A stretch of DNA of 5,338 nt. Source: Pseudomonadota bacterium. GTDB taxonomy: Bacteria > Pseudomonadota > Gammaproteobacteria > Pseudomonadales > UBA5518. Where the stretch lies: positions 1 to 5,338 of the forward strand of contig CAUJIL010000285.1 of assembly GCA_963204845.1 (NCBI GenBank). Reading direction: 5' to 3'. A model generated the notes under the pieces. The model saw nothing but the letters and a program-made list of their open reading frames with translations. It was not told the DNA's origin and made no database searches. Made by a program: the position numbers and the translations under genes. Shown piece by piece: positions 1 to 5,338 of the stretch; positions within the stretch are counted from its first letter, which is position 1, and every line of letters begins with the position of its first letter.

Positions 1-1
1 C

Positions 2-760
2 GACGGTTGGGGCTGGCGCGAGGCGTTCCGCTTCTTCGCGCTCGCTTCGGCGGTCGTGATGGTGCCGCTGACGTGGTTGTTGCTGGAAGACTGTCCGGCG
101 CGACGCGGGCTCGCGCCGGATGGCGTGGCGCCGGAACCCGCCGCTGATGCCCCCGTGTCCGCGACCGTGCTGCCCGCGGCGGGCAGCACGTCGGAGATCA
201 TGCGGCAGGCGAATTTCTGGGTGGTCGCGCTGGTGCTCGGCGTGCTGTTCTCGGTCTACAGCGCGCTGCTCAGCAACCTTGCCCCGCTGGCCACCGGTCG
301 CGGCCTCAGCGCCGAGAATGCCGCGTACCTGATCTCGACGCTGGCGGTGTGCGGCATGATCGGCAAGGTGGTGTTCGGGCTGCTGGCCGATCGCATCGAT
401 CTGCGGCTGGGACTCGCCGCGGCGCTGGCGCTGGTGATCGTGACCCTGCTGCTGCTGATCCACGGCAGCGGTTTCGTGCTGCTGTTCGCCGCCAGCGCGT
501 CGCTGGGGCTCGCCGCCGGCGGCATGCTGCCGGTCTGGGGTGCGCTGATGGCGGTGCTGTTCGGCGCGGCGAACTACGGGCGCGTGATGGGGCTGATGAA
601 CCCGGTGATGATGCCGATCGTGGTGGCCGGATCGCCGTTCGCGGGCTGGTCCTTCGACGCCACCGGCGATTACGCGCAGGCATTCTGGGTCTTTGCCGGC
701 CTGTGCGGGCTGGCGCTGCTCGCGCTCGCGCGGGTTCGGCTGCCGGCGACGGCGTCGTGA
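2..760 (+). CDS. MFS transporter, C-terminal half (5' end cut by window edge)
   Basis: This is an inner-membrane secondary transporter of the major facilitator superfamily. The reading frame is open from base 2 to the TGA at 758-760, giving about 252 residues with no start inside the window. It begins at the end of the N-terminal half: a GWGWREAFRFF loop, then a hydrophobic span ending in LTWLLLED. A hydrophilic central loop of about 40 residues (rich in Ala and Pro) follows, then six hydrophobic spans matching TM7-TM12. Between TM8 and TM9 lies GKVVFGLLADRID, the G-x-x-x-D-R type loop found in MFS carriers. Glycine-rich TM10 and TM11 also fit. A GTG/ATG pair at 56-61 could be taken for a start, but the frame continues upstream with MFS-like sequence, so the gene is truncated by the edge. 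It ends 13 nt before an esterase-like gene, suggesting co-transcription. The substrate is unknown; an organic anion is plausible. Confidence 0.9.
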   Translation, partial: DGWGWREAFRFFALASAVVMVPLTWLLLEDCPARRGLAPDGVAPEPAADAPVSATVLPAAGSTSEIMRQANFWVVALVLGVLFSVYSALLSNLAPLATGRGLSAENAAYLISTLAVCGMIGKVVFGLLADRIDLRLGLAAALALVIVTLLLLIHGSGFVLLFAASASLGLAAGGMLPVWGALMAVLFGAANYGRVMGLMNPVMMPIVVAGSPFAGWSFDATGDYAQAFWVFAGLCGLALLALARVRLPATAS

Positions 761-773
761 ACGGCGCGCCGCG

Positions 774-1940
774 ATGAAACGGGCGGTGATCGCCGTTGCC
801 GTGATCGTGCTCGTGGCGACGCTGTCGCTGCAGTCGCGCGCGGTGCAGGCGGTCCTGCTCGGCTGGTACCTGCCGGAGTTTCCGCACCCGGAGCGCGCGC
901 TCGAGCGGCTCGCCGAGGACGTCTCGGGTGAAGTGCACTTTCCGAGCGCCTCGCCGTTCGACCTCGAGGTGGTGCTGGACGGGATGCAGGGCGCGGTACC
1001 TACCACCGGGCTCGGCCACCTCACGCTGCCGCCCGGCGCCACGCGCGAGCGTCCGGTGCCGGCGCTGGTGATCCTGCCCGGCAGCGGCGGCATCGCACCG
1101 GGGCGTGAGCGCGACTACGCCGAACTGCTGGCGCGCCAGGGTATTGCATCGTTGATCGTCGAGTACTACCTGCCGCGCGGCATGACGGAGGATTATCCTT
1201 ACCGCGTGCGCACCTCGACCGTTACCGAGTTCGACGTGGTCAGCGACGCCTATGCCGCCTTGCGGCTGCTGGCGACCAGCGCGCTGATCGACCCGCAACG
1301 CATCGGCGTGATCGGCTTTTCCTACGGCGGGATGGCCGTGCGCTGGACGATGGACCGCCGGCTGCAGCGCATCCTCGCGCCACACACCGCGGGCTTTGCG
1401 TTGTACGCCGATTTCTACGGCCCGTGCTTCCAGGTTCCGGGCAGCACGGAGATCGTGGCTGCTCCGCTGCTCACCGTGCGCGGTGACGAGGATGCGTCGA
1501 ACGATCTCGCCGCGTGCGCCGCGCGCGAGCACGAACTGCGCCTGCTCGGTGCGCGCGTGGAGGCGCACCTGATCCCGGGCGCGGGGCACGCGTGGGAGGT
1601 CGCACGCCCGCGCGCCGAGGGCGACCATCCCTACCTGGCCGGCTGCGAACTGCGCTACGACGAGCGCGGTCGTGCCTGGCTCGACGGCGAACGTGTCGCG
1701 GCGGTCGAGCCCGGTGCCTCTCGGATGGAACGCATCGCCGCGCGCATCACCAGTGGCGGCGCGTATCGCGACTGCCTGCACTACGGGTATATCGTGGGAC
1801 GCGACGACGCGGCCAGGCAGCGCGGCCACGAACTGCTGCTGGATTTCCTCGCGCGGCATTTCGGCACGCCGGACGTGTCGCGGCGGCAGGACGCGGACGC
1901 GGGGCGCGGGCCAGCGGCAGCGGAGGCGGCGAAGGGATGA
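774..1940 (+). CDS. Exported alpha/beta hydrolase, dienelactone hydrolase-like
   Basis: This 388-residue serine hydrolase probably cleaves an ester or lactone in the periplasm. The ATG at 774 gives MKR followed by a hydrophobic stretch (residues 4-19) and a possible signal peptidase I site after V24-Q25-A26; an uncleaved anchor is also possible. The core has a LVILPGSGGI oxyanion-type strand-loop near residues 98-107, the nucleophile elbow G-F-S183-Y-G-G, an acid-loop G-D-E-D240 and H272 in GAGHAW, giving a plausible Ser183-Asp240-His272 triad. Classical dienelactone hydrolases use Cys as nucleophile; this one has Ser. Cysteines at 218, 248, 291 and 334 could form disulfides, which fits export. 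An insert of about 60 residues separates His272 from the terminal helix (HELLLDFLARHFG). No good Shine-Dalgarno precedes the start, so translation may be coupled to the transporter 13 nt upstream. An earlier TTG at 693 is rejected because it would run inside the transporter gene and bury the signal sequence. The exact substrate is unknown. Confidence 0.85.
   Translation: MKRAVIAVAVIVLVATLSLQSRAVQAVLLGWYLPEFPHPERALERLAEDVSGEVHFPSASPFDLEVVLDGMQGAVPTTGLGHLTLPPGATRERPVPALVILPGSGGIAPGRERDYAELLARQGIASLIVEYYLPRGMTEDYPYRVRTSTVTEFDVVSDAYAALRLLATSALIDPQRIGVIGFSYGGMAVRWTMDRRLQRILAPHTAGFALYADFYGPCFQVPGSTEIVAAPLLTVRGDEDASNDLAACAAREHELRLLGARVEAHLIPGAGHAWEVARPRAEGDHPYLAGCELRYDERGRAWLDGERVAAVEPGASRMERIAARITSGGAYRDCLHYGYIVGRDDAARQRGHELLLDFLARHFGTPDVSRRQDADAGRGPAAAEAAKG
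1922..1926 (+). promoter_or_regulatory. Shine-Dalgarno for the beta-lactamase-fold gene
   Basis: GGAGG ends 10 nt before the ATG at 1937, inside the last codons of the preceding hydrolase gene. A second match, GGAG at 1943-1946, sits 5 nt before the in-frame ATG at 1952. The two leave the start ambiguous by five codons. The ATGA overlap favours 1937 with coupled translation. Confidence 0.5.
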
Positions 1941-3250
1941 ACGGAGACAGCATGAGCACGGTGTCGGTATCGGGATTCGTGACCAGGCGCGCGCGCGGGC
2001 GCGACATTCTGAACCGCATCGCGGTGCCGCGTGATCTCGACGAGGTAACGCGCATCGATCACGCGGCCGAATGCGACCCGCGCGCGGCAGGGATCGCGCC
2101 GCGCGACGCCCAGGCGGTGTGGGACGCGGTGTGCGCGCTGTATCGCACCGGCTACTACCCGGCCATCATGTTCAGCCTGCGCCGGCGCGGGCACACGGTG
2201 TTCAGCCGCGCGCTCGGACACGCGAGCGGCAACGCGCCCGGCGCGGCGGCGGACGCAGCGAAACGCCCCGCCACGCCCGGCACGCCGAGCTGCATCTTCT
2301 CGGCCTCGAAGGCGCTCACCGCGATGCTGATCCATCGCATGGAGGAGCACGGCGAGCTGAACCTGCTGAACCCGATCGCGCATTACGTGCCCGAGTTCGC
2401 GCGCAACGGCAAGGACCGGATCACGATCTACCATCTGCTGTCGCACCGCGCGGGGATCCCCGGCATCGCGGGCGTCGAGGACCCGCGCGTGGTGCTGGAT
2501 CACGAGCAGTGCCTGCAGCTGCTGTGCGATGCCGAGCCGCAGCACCTGTTCGGGCGCCAGCAGGCGTATCACGCGATCACCGGCGGCGTGATTCTCGCCG
2601 AGATCGTGCGGCGCGTGAGCGGCATGGACATCCGCAAGGCCTGGCGCACGTGGTTCAAGGAGCCGATGGGTTTCACGGTGCTCGACTACGGCGCCGGCGC
2701 CGCGGTGCGCGCGCGCATCGCCGAGCAGGCGCTCACCGGGATCCAGGGCGTGGGACTGGTGGACGATTTCGCGCGCCGCCTGATCGGTGCGCGCTTCGCG
2801 GACGTGCTCGAACTGATCGCCGATGCCGGTTTCTACAAGGCGGTGATCCCGTCGGGCAACATGGTGGCCACCGCCGGCGAGCTGACGGCGTTCTACCAGA
2901 TGCTGCTCGACGGCGGGCGCTGGAACGGCCGCCAGATCCTGCGCCCCGAGACGATCATGCGCGCGACGATGGAGGTCGGTCCGCACGCGCGCGACGCGAC
3001 GATCGGGCTGCCGATGCGCTACAGCCAGGGATTCATGCTCGGCGGCACGCCGGTCGGGCTGTTCGGGCCGCATTCGCAGCACGCCTTCGGGCACATCGGT
3101 CTGTCGAACAACCTGACCTGGGCGGATCCGGAGCGCGGGGTGGCGGTGGCGCTGCTGGTGAGCGGGATTCCGGTGCTCGCGACCAACGTGGTGGCGTTGC
3201 TGCGTCTGGTCGCGCGCATCGCCGCCGCGTGTCCGCGCACGGCCATGTAG
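1937..3250 (+). CDS. Beta-lactamase-fold serine hydrolase / esterase (class C / EstB-like)
   Basis: This 437-residue protein belongs to the serine beta-lactamase/penicillin-binding-protein-like family, whose members include esterases such as EstB as well as class C beta-lactamases and DD-peptidases. Three active-site motifs appear in order: S122-A-S-K125 (nucleophile and general base), Y211-H-A in place of Y-x-N, and H386-I-G in place of K-T-G. The latter two variants are typical of the esterase branch, so true beta-lactamase activity is unlikely. Supporting family segments are ITIYHLLSHRAGIPG after the SxxK helix, the MLLDGGRWNGRQIL segment, and TWADPERGVAVALLVSG near the C-terminus. No signal peptide is visible, so it is probably cytoplasmic. 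The chosen ATG overlaps the previous TGA (ATGA) and has GGAGG 10 nt upstream; the ATG at 1952, with GGAG 5 nt upstream, would remove only five residues. The TAG stop lies in the GTAG head of a REP hairpin. It probably works with the preceding hydrolase and transporter on an ester substrate. Confidence 0.87.
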   Translation: MNGDSMSTVSVSGFVTRRARGRDILNRIAVPRDLDEVTRIDHAAECDPRAAGIAPRDAQAVWDAVCALYRTGYYPAIMFSLRRRGHTVFSRALGHASGNAPGAAADAAKRPATPGTPSCIFSASKALTAMLIHRMEEHGELNLLNPIAHYVPEFARNGKDRITIYHLLSHRAGIPGIAGVEDPRVVLDHEQCLQLLCDAEPQHLFGRQQAYHAITGGVILAEIVRRVSGMDIRKAWRTWFKEPMGFTVLDYGAGAAVRARIAEQALTGIQGVGLVDDFARRLIGARFADVLELIADAGFYKAVIPSGNMVATAGELTAFYQMLLDGGRWNGRQILRPETIMRATMEVGPHARDATIGLPMRYSQGFMLGGTPVGLFGPHSQHAFGHIGLSNNLTWADPERGVAVALLVSGIPVLATNVVALLRLVARIAAACPRTAM

Positions 3251-3270
3251 GTTCGGCCGGTGGCCGAACA
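3247..3270 (+). repeat. REP-like GTAG hairpin, copy A
   Basis: The tetranucleotide GTAG is followed by a perfect 8-bp stem (3251-3258 pairing with 3262-3269) closed by a 3-nt GGT loop. A GTAG head plus a short GC-rich palindrome is the form of REP elements mobilised by RAYT (TnpA-REP) transposases, for example the SMAG repeats of Stenotrophomonas. It aligns with copy B at 18 of 24 positions; the two stem differences are compensated on both arms and the other two differences fall in the loop. The TAG of the head is the stop codon of the upstream hydrolase gene. The hairpin could slow 3' exonucleases or act as a weak terminator, but no T-tract follows it. That it is multicopy in the genome is inferred, not seen. 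Confidence 0.75.
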
Positions 3271-3275
3271 ATCCA

Positions 3276-3299
3276 TGTCCGGGCATAGCCCGGACCTAC
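3276..3299 (-). repeat. REP-like GTAG hairpin, copy B (inverted)
   Basis: On the minus strand this reads GTAG (3299-3296), then a perfect 8-bp stem (3295-3288 pairing with 3284-3277) with a 3-nt TAT loop. It is an inverted, diverged copy of the hairpin at 3247-3270, separated from it by only 5 nt (ATCCA). The two together form a REP doublet, the smallest BIME-like arrangement, between convergent genes. As inverted copies they can also pair with each other, including the perfect outer 6 bp GTAGGT/ACCTAC (3247-3252 with 3294-3299). The TAG in its head is the stop codon of the minus-strand lipoprotein gene. No RAYT transposase gene is present in the window. Confidence 0.75.
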
Positions 3300-3943
3300 G
3301 GGACGCCGAGCCAGGAGCGGATGCGGGGATCGCGCTGCAGGCCGGTGACCAGCGAGGCGCCGGCGTCGCGCAGCGCGACCACCGTCGCGGCGCGGATCGC
3401 GTCCTCGTCGGAGGTCAGCACCGCGGTGGGGGTCTTGCCGTAGGCCGTGAAGTTCCAGTGCCCGATCGGCTCGCCGGCGCCGTCGCGAATCTCCAGGTCG
3501 TACTTGATCCAGATCTCGAACACTTTCGCACGCGTGTCGGCCGGCAACGCGAACTGGAACTCCGCGACGCGTGGCACGACGATCGCCGCCAGCCCGGGGT
3601 CGCCGGCCGCCGGCGCGGGCAACTCGCGCACGGTGCGGAACGTGCTGCCGAGCACGCTGCGGAAGGCCTGCATCTGCGGCTGTCCGAGGTTGATCGTCCA
3701 CTCCTGGCCGGACGGGCCCGGGCGCTTCTCATGGTGCGTGAACGAGGCGAATTCGGCTGGAAAGTGCACACCGACCGCGAGCGGCAGCGGATCGACCAGC
3801 GGTGACGGAAAGCCGTCCAGCGCCTGCATCGTGACCACCCGCGGCCCGCAGGCCGCCAGCGCCAGTCCCGCGCCCAGTAGCGCCAACAGTCGGCGCCGCT
3901 GCCGGCCGTGTCCGCGCGGTGCATCCTCGATCGCAACGCTCAC
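3296..3943 (-). CDS. Outer-membrane-type lipoprotein of unknown family
   Basis: This is a 215-residue predicted lipoprotein. The GTG at 3943 has GGAGG 7 nt upstream and overlaps the TGA of the preceding vWA gene (GTGA). The N-terminus is unusually long and polar (about 18 residues, ending RQRRR), then a hydrophobic stretch leads to the lipobox L29-A-A-C32. Gly at the next position, not Asp, suggests Lol sorting to the outer membrane. The run of arginines before the hydrophobic segment could be read as a weak Tat signal. The mature part looks like a small alpha/beta domain: a strand-like PLAVGVHFP, a WTINLGQPQMQAF segment leading to a helix, a VVPRVAEFQFALP strand, a WIKYDLEIRDGAGE strand-turn and a terminal helix. 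This layout loosely recalls LptE/YajG-type lipoproteins, but I do not recognise the family. As last gene of the vWA operon it may be the outer-membrane partner of that complex. Its stop codon lies in a REP head. Confidence 0.82.
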   Translation of the reverse strand: MSVAIEDAPRGHGRQRRRLLALLGAGLALAACGPRVVTMQALDGFPSPLVDPLPLAVGVHFPAEFASFTHHEKRPGPSGQEWTINLGQPQMQAFRSVLGSTFRTVRELPAPAAGDPGLAAIVVPRVAEFQFALPADTRAKVFEIWIKYDLEIRDGAGEPIGHWNFTAYGKTPTAVLTSDEDAIRAATVVALRDAGASLVTGLQRDPRIRSWLGVP

Positions 3944-4935
3944 TCGAAATCCTCCAGTCCGACGAAGGTGCCTCCGTTGCGCCACGCGAGCTCGCGCATC
4001 AGCGAGGCGAAACGGATGCCGGTGACCTGCTGGTTCGCGGGGCGCGCGAACTGGGTCGGGAAACCCACGGCGTGGATGCGTACCAGCCGCTCGCCACCGG
4101 ATTCGGCGTTGATGCGATCGACGACGTCGATCACCTGCGCGATCGAGTTGCCGGTGAACTCGTCGCCGAGCACGTAGATGCTGATCCGCCGGCCCGGTTC
4201 GTGAAAGGCGCGGATCGCCTGCACGATGCCTTCGGCCGGGCTGCTGTTGCTGTACGGGTTCCAGGTCGCGAAGCGGGCGACGATAGCGCGCCGGCGCGCC
4301 GGCGTGTCCGGGATCCACTGGCCGCGATAGCTCGAGAACATGTACTCGCCCTCGTCGCTCATCACCTGCACGCCCTTCAGGCGCGGGTAGATGTCGAGGA
4401 TGTGGATCATCTCGCGCTGCGCGCGCGCCCAGGCGTAGTTGAACATGCTGCCCGAGGTGTCGATCACGAAGATCACGTATTCGCTGTCGACCGGAATGCC
4501 GCCGATGGTGTCGTCGCGTCGCTTGCCCTGCGCGCCGAGCAGACGCTTCATCTCCGCGGTCAGGCGCTGCCTGGCGCTTTCGAGCTGCCCGATCAGCCGG
4601 CTCTGGACCTCGTCGCCGCGCCCGGAGGGTGCGTGTTCGCCGGGGATCGCCGATGCGGCGCCCTGCAGCCGCGCGACGGCTTCCAGCGCCTCGGAGAGCT
4701 GTTCGCGGCGCGCGTTGAGGTCGCGCTCGAGCACCACCGACTCGCCGCGCAGGCGATGCAACTCCTCCTGCAGCGCGGCGATGCGCCCCTGCATGTCGCG
4801 CGTGTCGCGCTCGAGCACCTGCGGCGCGGTGATCCGCGTGATCATCAGCAACAGGATGATCGCGCCGAAACCGCAACAGATCACGTCGAGGAACGACAGG
4901 CTGAACTGCTCCCCGGCGCGCCGTCGCAGCCTCAT
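3940..4935 (-). CDS. Membrane-anchored vWA-domain protein with ExbD/MotB-like N-terminal helix
   Basis: The 331-residue product has three parts. Residues 1-10 are basic and followed by one hydrophobic helix (about 13-33) containing F-L-D17-V-I-C-C-G-F-G; the Asp at the start of a single N-terminal helix recalls ExbD, TolR and MotB. Residues 39-92 are a heptad-rich, charged coiled coil, with a second helical stretch at about 108-137. Residues 150-325 form a von Willebrand A domain: FVID159-T-S-G-S163-M is the metal-site (MIDAS) DxSxS motif, YVLGD258-E supplies the third-loop Asp, and Ser231/Ser232 stand where Thr is usual. Topology is probably cytoplasmic N-terminus with coiled coil and vWA domain in the periplasm. 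The ATG has GGAG 7 nt upstream and overlaps the previous TGA (ATGA). The gene sits between another vWA gene and a lipoprotein gene, so its likely role is protein-protein contact in an envelope complex. The domain calls are firm; the function is unknown. Confidence 0.88.
   Translation of the reverse strand: MRLRRRAGEQFSLSFLDVICCGFGAIILLLMITRITAPQVLERDTRDMQGRIAALQEELHRLRGESVVLERDLNARREQLSEALEAVARLQGAASAIPGEHAPSGRGDEVQSRLIGQLESARQRLTAEMKRLLGAQGKRRDDTIGGIPVDSEYVIFVIDTSGSMFNYAWARAQREMIHILDIYPRLKGVQVMSDEGEYMFSSYRGQWIPDTPARRRAIVARFATWNPYSNSSPAEGIVQAIRAFHEPGRRISIYVLGDEFTGNSIAQVIDVVDRINAESGGERLVRIHAVGFPTQFARPANQQVTGIRFASLMRELAWRNGGTFVGLEDFE
3951..3955 (-). promoter_or_regulatory. Shine-Dalgarno deciding the GTG start of the lipoprotein
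   Basis: On the minus strand GGAGG lies 7 nt before the GTG at 3943-3941, within the last codons of the vWA gene (encoding LEDFE). No ATG occurs upstream of the lipobox in this frame near the junction, so this site and the GTGA overlap fix the start and point to translational coupling. Confidence 0.75.
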
Positions 4936-5338
4936 GGCCAGTCTCCGGCCGGGGACAGGAAGGCGCCACGGCTCGCGATCGCGAGCTGCCAGAACGCCGA
5001 GGCGGCCATCGGGTCGCCTTCCATCGGCGCGAGGATCACATTGACCGGTATGCCATGCGGCAGCGCGGCGAGCGCCTGGTTGAAGTATTTGATGCGGTCG
5101 CGTCCGCTTGCCTTGGCCGGCACGGGTCCATTGCCCTGGGTCGGCAGGCCGTCGGTGATCAGGTAGACGTTGTCCGGCGCCGGCTTCATTTCCGCCACGG
5201 CCCGGAAGGCGGCGAGCAGGCTGGTCCCGCCGGCGGGCGTGACCGCATCCAGCGCCTCGATCGCGCGGCCCAGACGTTCGCGGTCCGCGACCGGCAGCCA
5301 CTGGCCCGCGGTGCCGTCGAGCGCCGGCTCGACGCCGG
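4932..5338 (-). CDS. vWA-domain protein, C-terminal part (5' end cut by window edge)
   Basis: The minus-strand frame is open from the right edge (first full codon at 5336) to the TGA at 4934-4932, giving 134 residues. It holds the second half of a von Willebrand A domain: a P-A-G-G-T-S-L-L segment (Thr codon at 5225-5223) matches the conserved MIDAS Thr loop, and V-Y-L-I-T-D-G-L-P-T (Asp codon at 5153-5151) matches the third metal loop. The later strand VNVILAPM and helix AFWQLAIASRGAFL complete the fold, and the protein ends soon after with GDWP. The DxSxS motif and any membrane anchor must lie beyond the window. An internal ATG at 5183-5181 is not the start, since vWA sequence continues upstream. 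The stop overlaps the next ATG (ATGA), so the two vWA proteins are probably made together and may pair. Its third metal-loop motif is more canonical than that of the neighbour. Confidence 0.85.
   Translation of the reverse strand, partial: GVEPALDGTAGQWLPVADRERLGRAIEALDAVTPAGGTSLLAAFRAVAEMKPAPDNVYLITDGLPTQGNGPVPAKASGRDRIKYFNQALAALPHGIPVNVILAPMEGDPMAASAFWQLAIASRGAFLSPAGDWP
4943..4946 (-). promoter_or_regulatory. Shine-Dalgarno for the membrane vWA gene
   Basis: On the minus strand GGAG ends 7 nt before the ATG at 4935. It supports this start over further-upstream extensions of the frame, which would run in Arg/Pro-rich sequence antisense to no domain and inside the preceding vWA gene. The predicted membrane helix begins about 12 residues after this ATG. 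Confidence 0.6.

Noticed and set aside
306..1859. Minus-strand open frame of about 517 codons opposite the transporter and hydrolase genes
   Set aside because: It is an antisense shadow in GC-rich DNA: low-complexity Arg/Ala/Pro-rich product with no domain, opposite two well-supported plus-strand genes.
1514..1936. N-terminal extension of the beta-lactamase-fold gene by 141 codons
   Set aside because: The extension would run through the catalytic C-terminal part of the hydrolase gene in another frame and is Arg/Ala-rich with no family match. The ATGA overlap start is far better.
1952..3250. True beta-lactamase (antibiotic resistance gene)
   Set aside because: The Y-x-N and K-T-G motifs are replaced by Y-H-A and H-I-G and there is no signal peptide, which fits the esterase branch of the family and not a periplasmic class C enzyme.
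1781..3286. Minus-strand open frame of about 501 codons opposite the beta-lactamase-fold gene
   Set aside because: The product is Arg/His/Ala-rich without motifs, while the plus strand carries the ordered SxxK, YxA and HxG motifs. Long antisense frames are common at this GC content.
3247..3299. Bidirectional intrinsic terminator
   Set aside because: The hairpins are strong, but no T-tract follows on either strand and the GTAG heads and covarying copies fit a REP element better. A weak terminator effect remains possible but is not called.
3919..5166. Plus-strand open frame of about 415 codons opposite the vWA genes
   Set aside because: It has no recognisable domain and is rich in Asp/His/Arg/Ala repeats typical of an antisense frame. 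The minus strand has clear vWA motifs, start sites and overlaps.

Overview
The window is GC-rich, tightly packed bacterial DNA. There are almost no gaps between genes, several 4-nt stop/start overlaps, and a pair of GTAG-headed REP hairpins. Together with a lipoprotein lipobox and single-spanning envelope proteins, this suggests a Gram-negative bacterium. A gammaproteobacterium is most likely, because GTAG-headed REPs are best known from Stenotrophomonas, Xanthomonas and Pseudomonas. The lineage is inferred; the window holds no rRNA or marker gene.

Layout: two gene groups converge on a 45-nt gap. On the plus strand are (1) the C-terminal half of a major facilitator superfamily (MFS) transporter, cut by the left edge (2-760); (2) an exported alpha/beta hydrolase of the dienelactone-hydrolase type (774-1940); and (3) a beta-lactamase-fold serine hydrolase/esterase (1937-3250). 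They lie 13 nt apart and then overlap by 4 nt, so they look co-transcribed. A transporter with two different serine esterases suggests uptake and hydrolysis of an ester or lactone compound, but the substrate cannot be read from the sequence.

On the minus strand, reading leftward from the right edge, are (4) the C-terminal part of a von Willebrand factor A (vWA) domain protein (4932-5338, cut by the edge); (5) a second, complete vWA protein with one N-terminal membrane helix and a coiled coil (3940-4935); and (6) a small lipoprotein of unknown family (3296-3943). Both junctions are 4-nt overlaps (ATGA and GTGA). The membrane helix of gene 5 carries an aspartate in a setting that recalls ExbD/TolR/MotB stator subunits. 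The operon could therefore encode an envelope machine related to 5:2 ion-driven motors. Its key test, an ExbB/TolQ/MotA-type gene, would lie beyond the right edge.

The gap between the groups is filled by two inverted REP-like hairpins (3247-3299). They are diverged copies of one element with paired, compensated stem changes. The GTAG head of each copy supplies the TAG stop codon of the gene running into it. I see no tRNA, rRNA, CRISPR array, insertion sequence or transposase, and no clear promoter; promoters for both groups probably lie outside the window.
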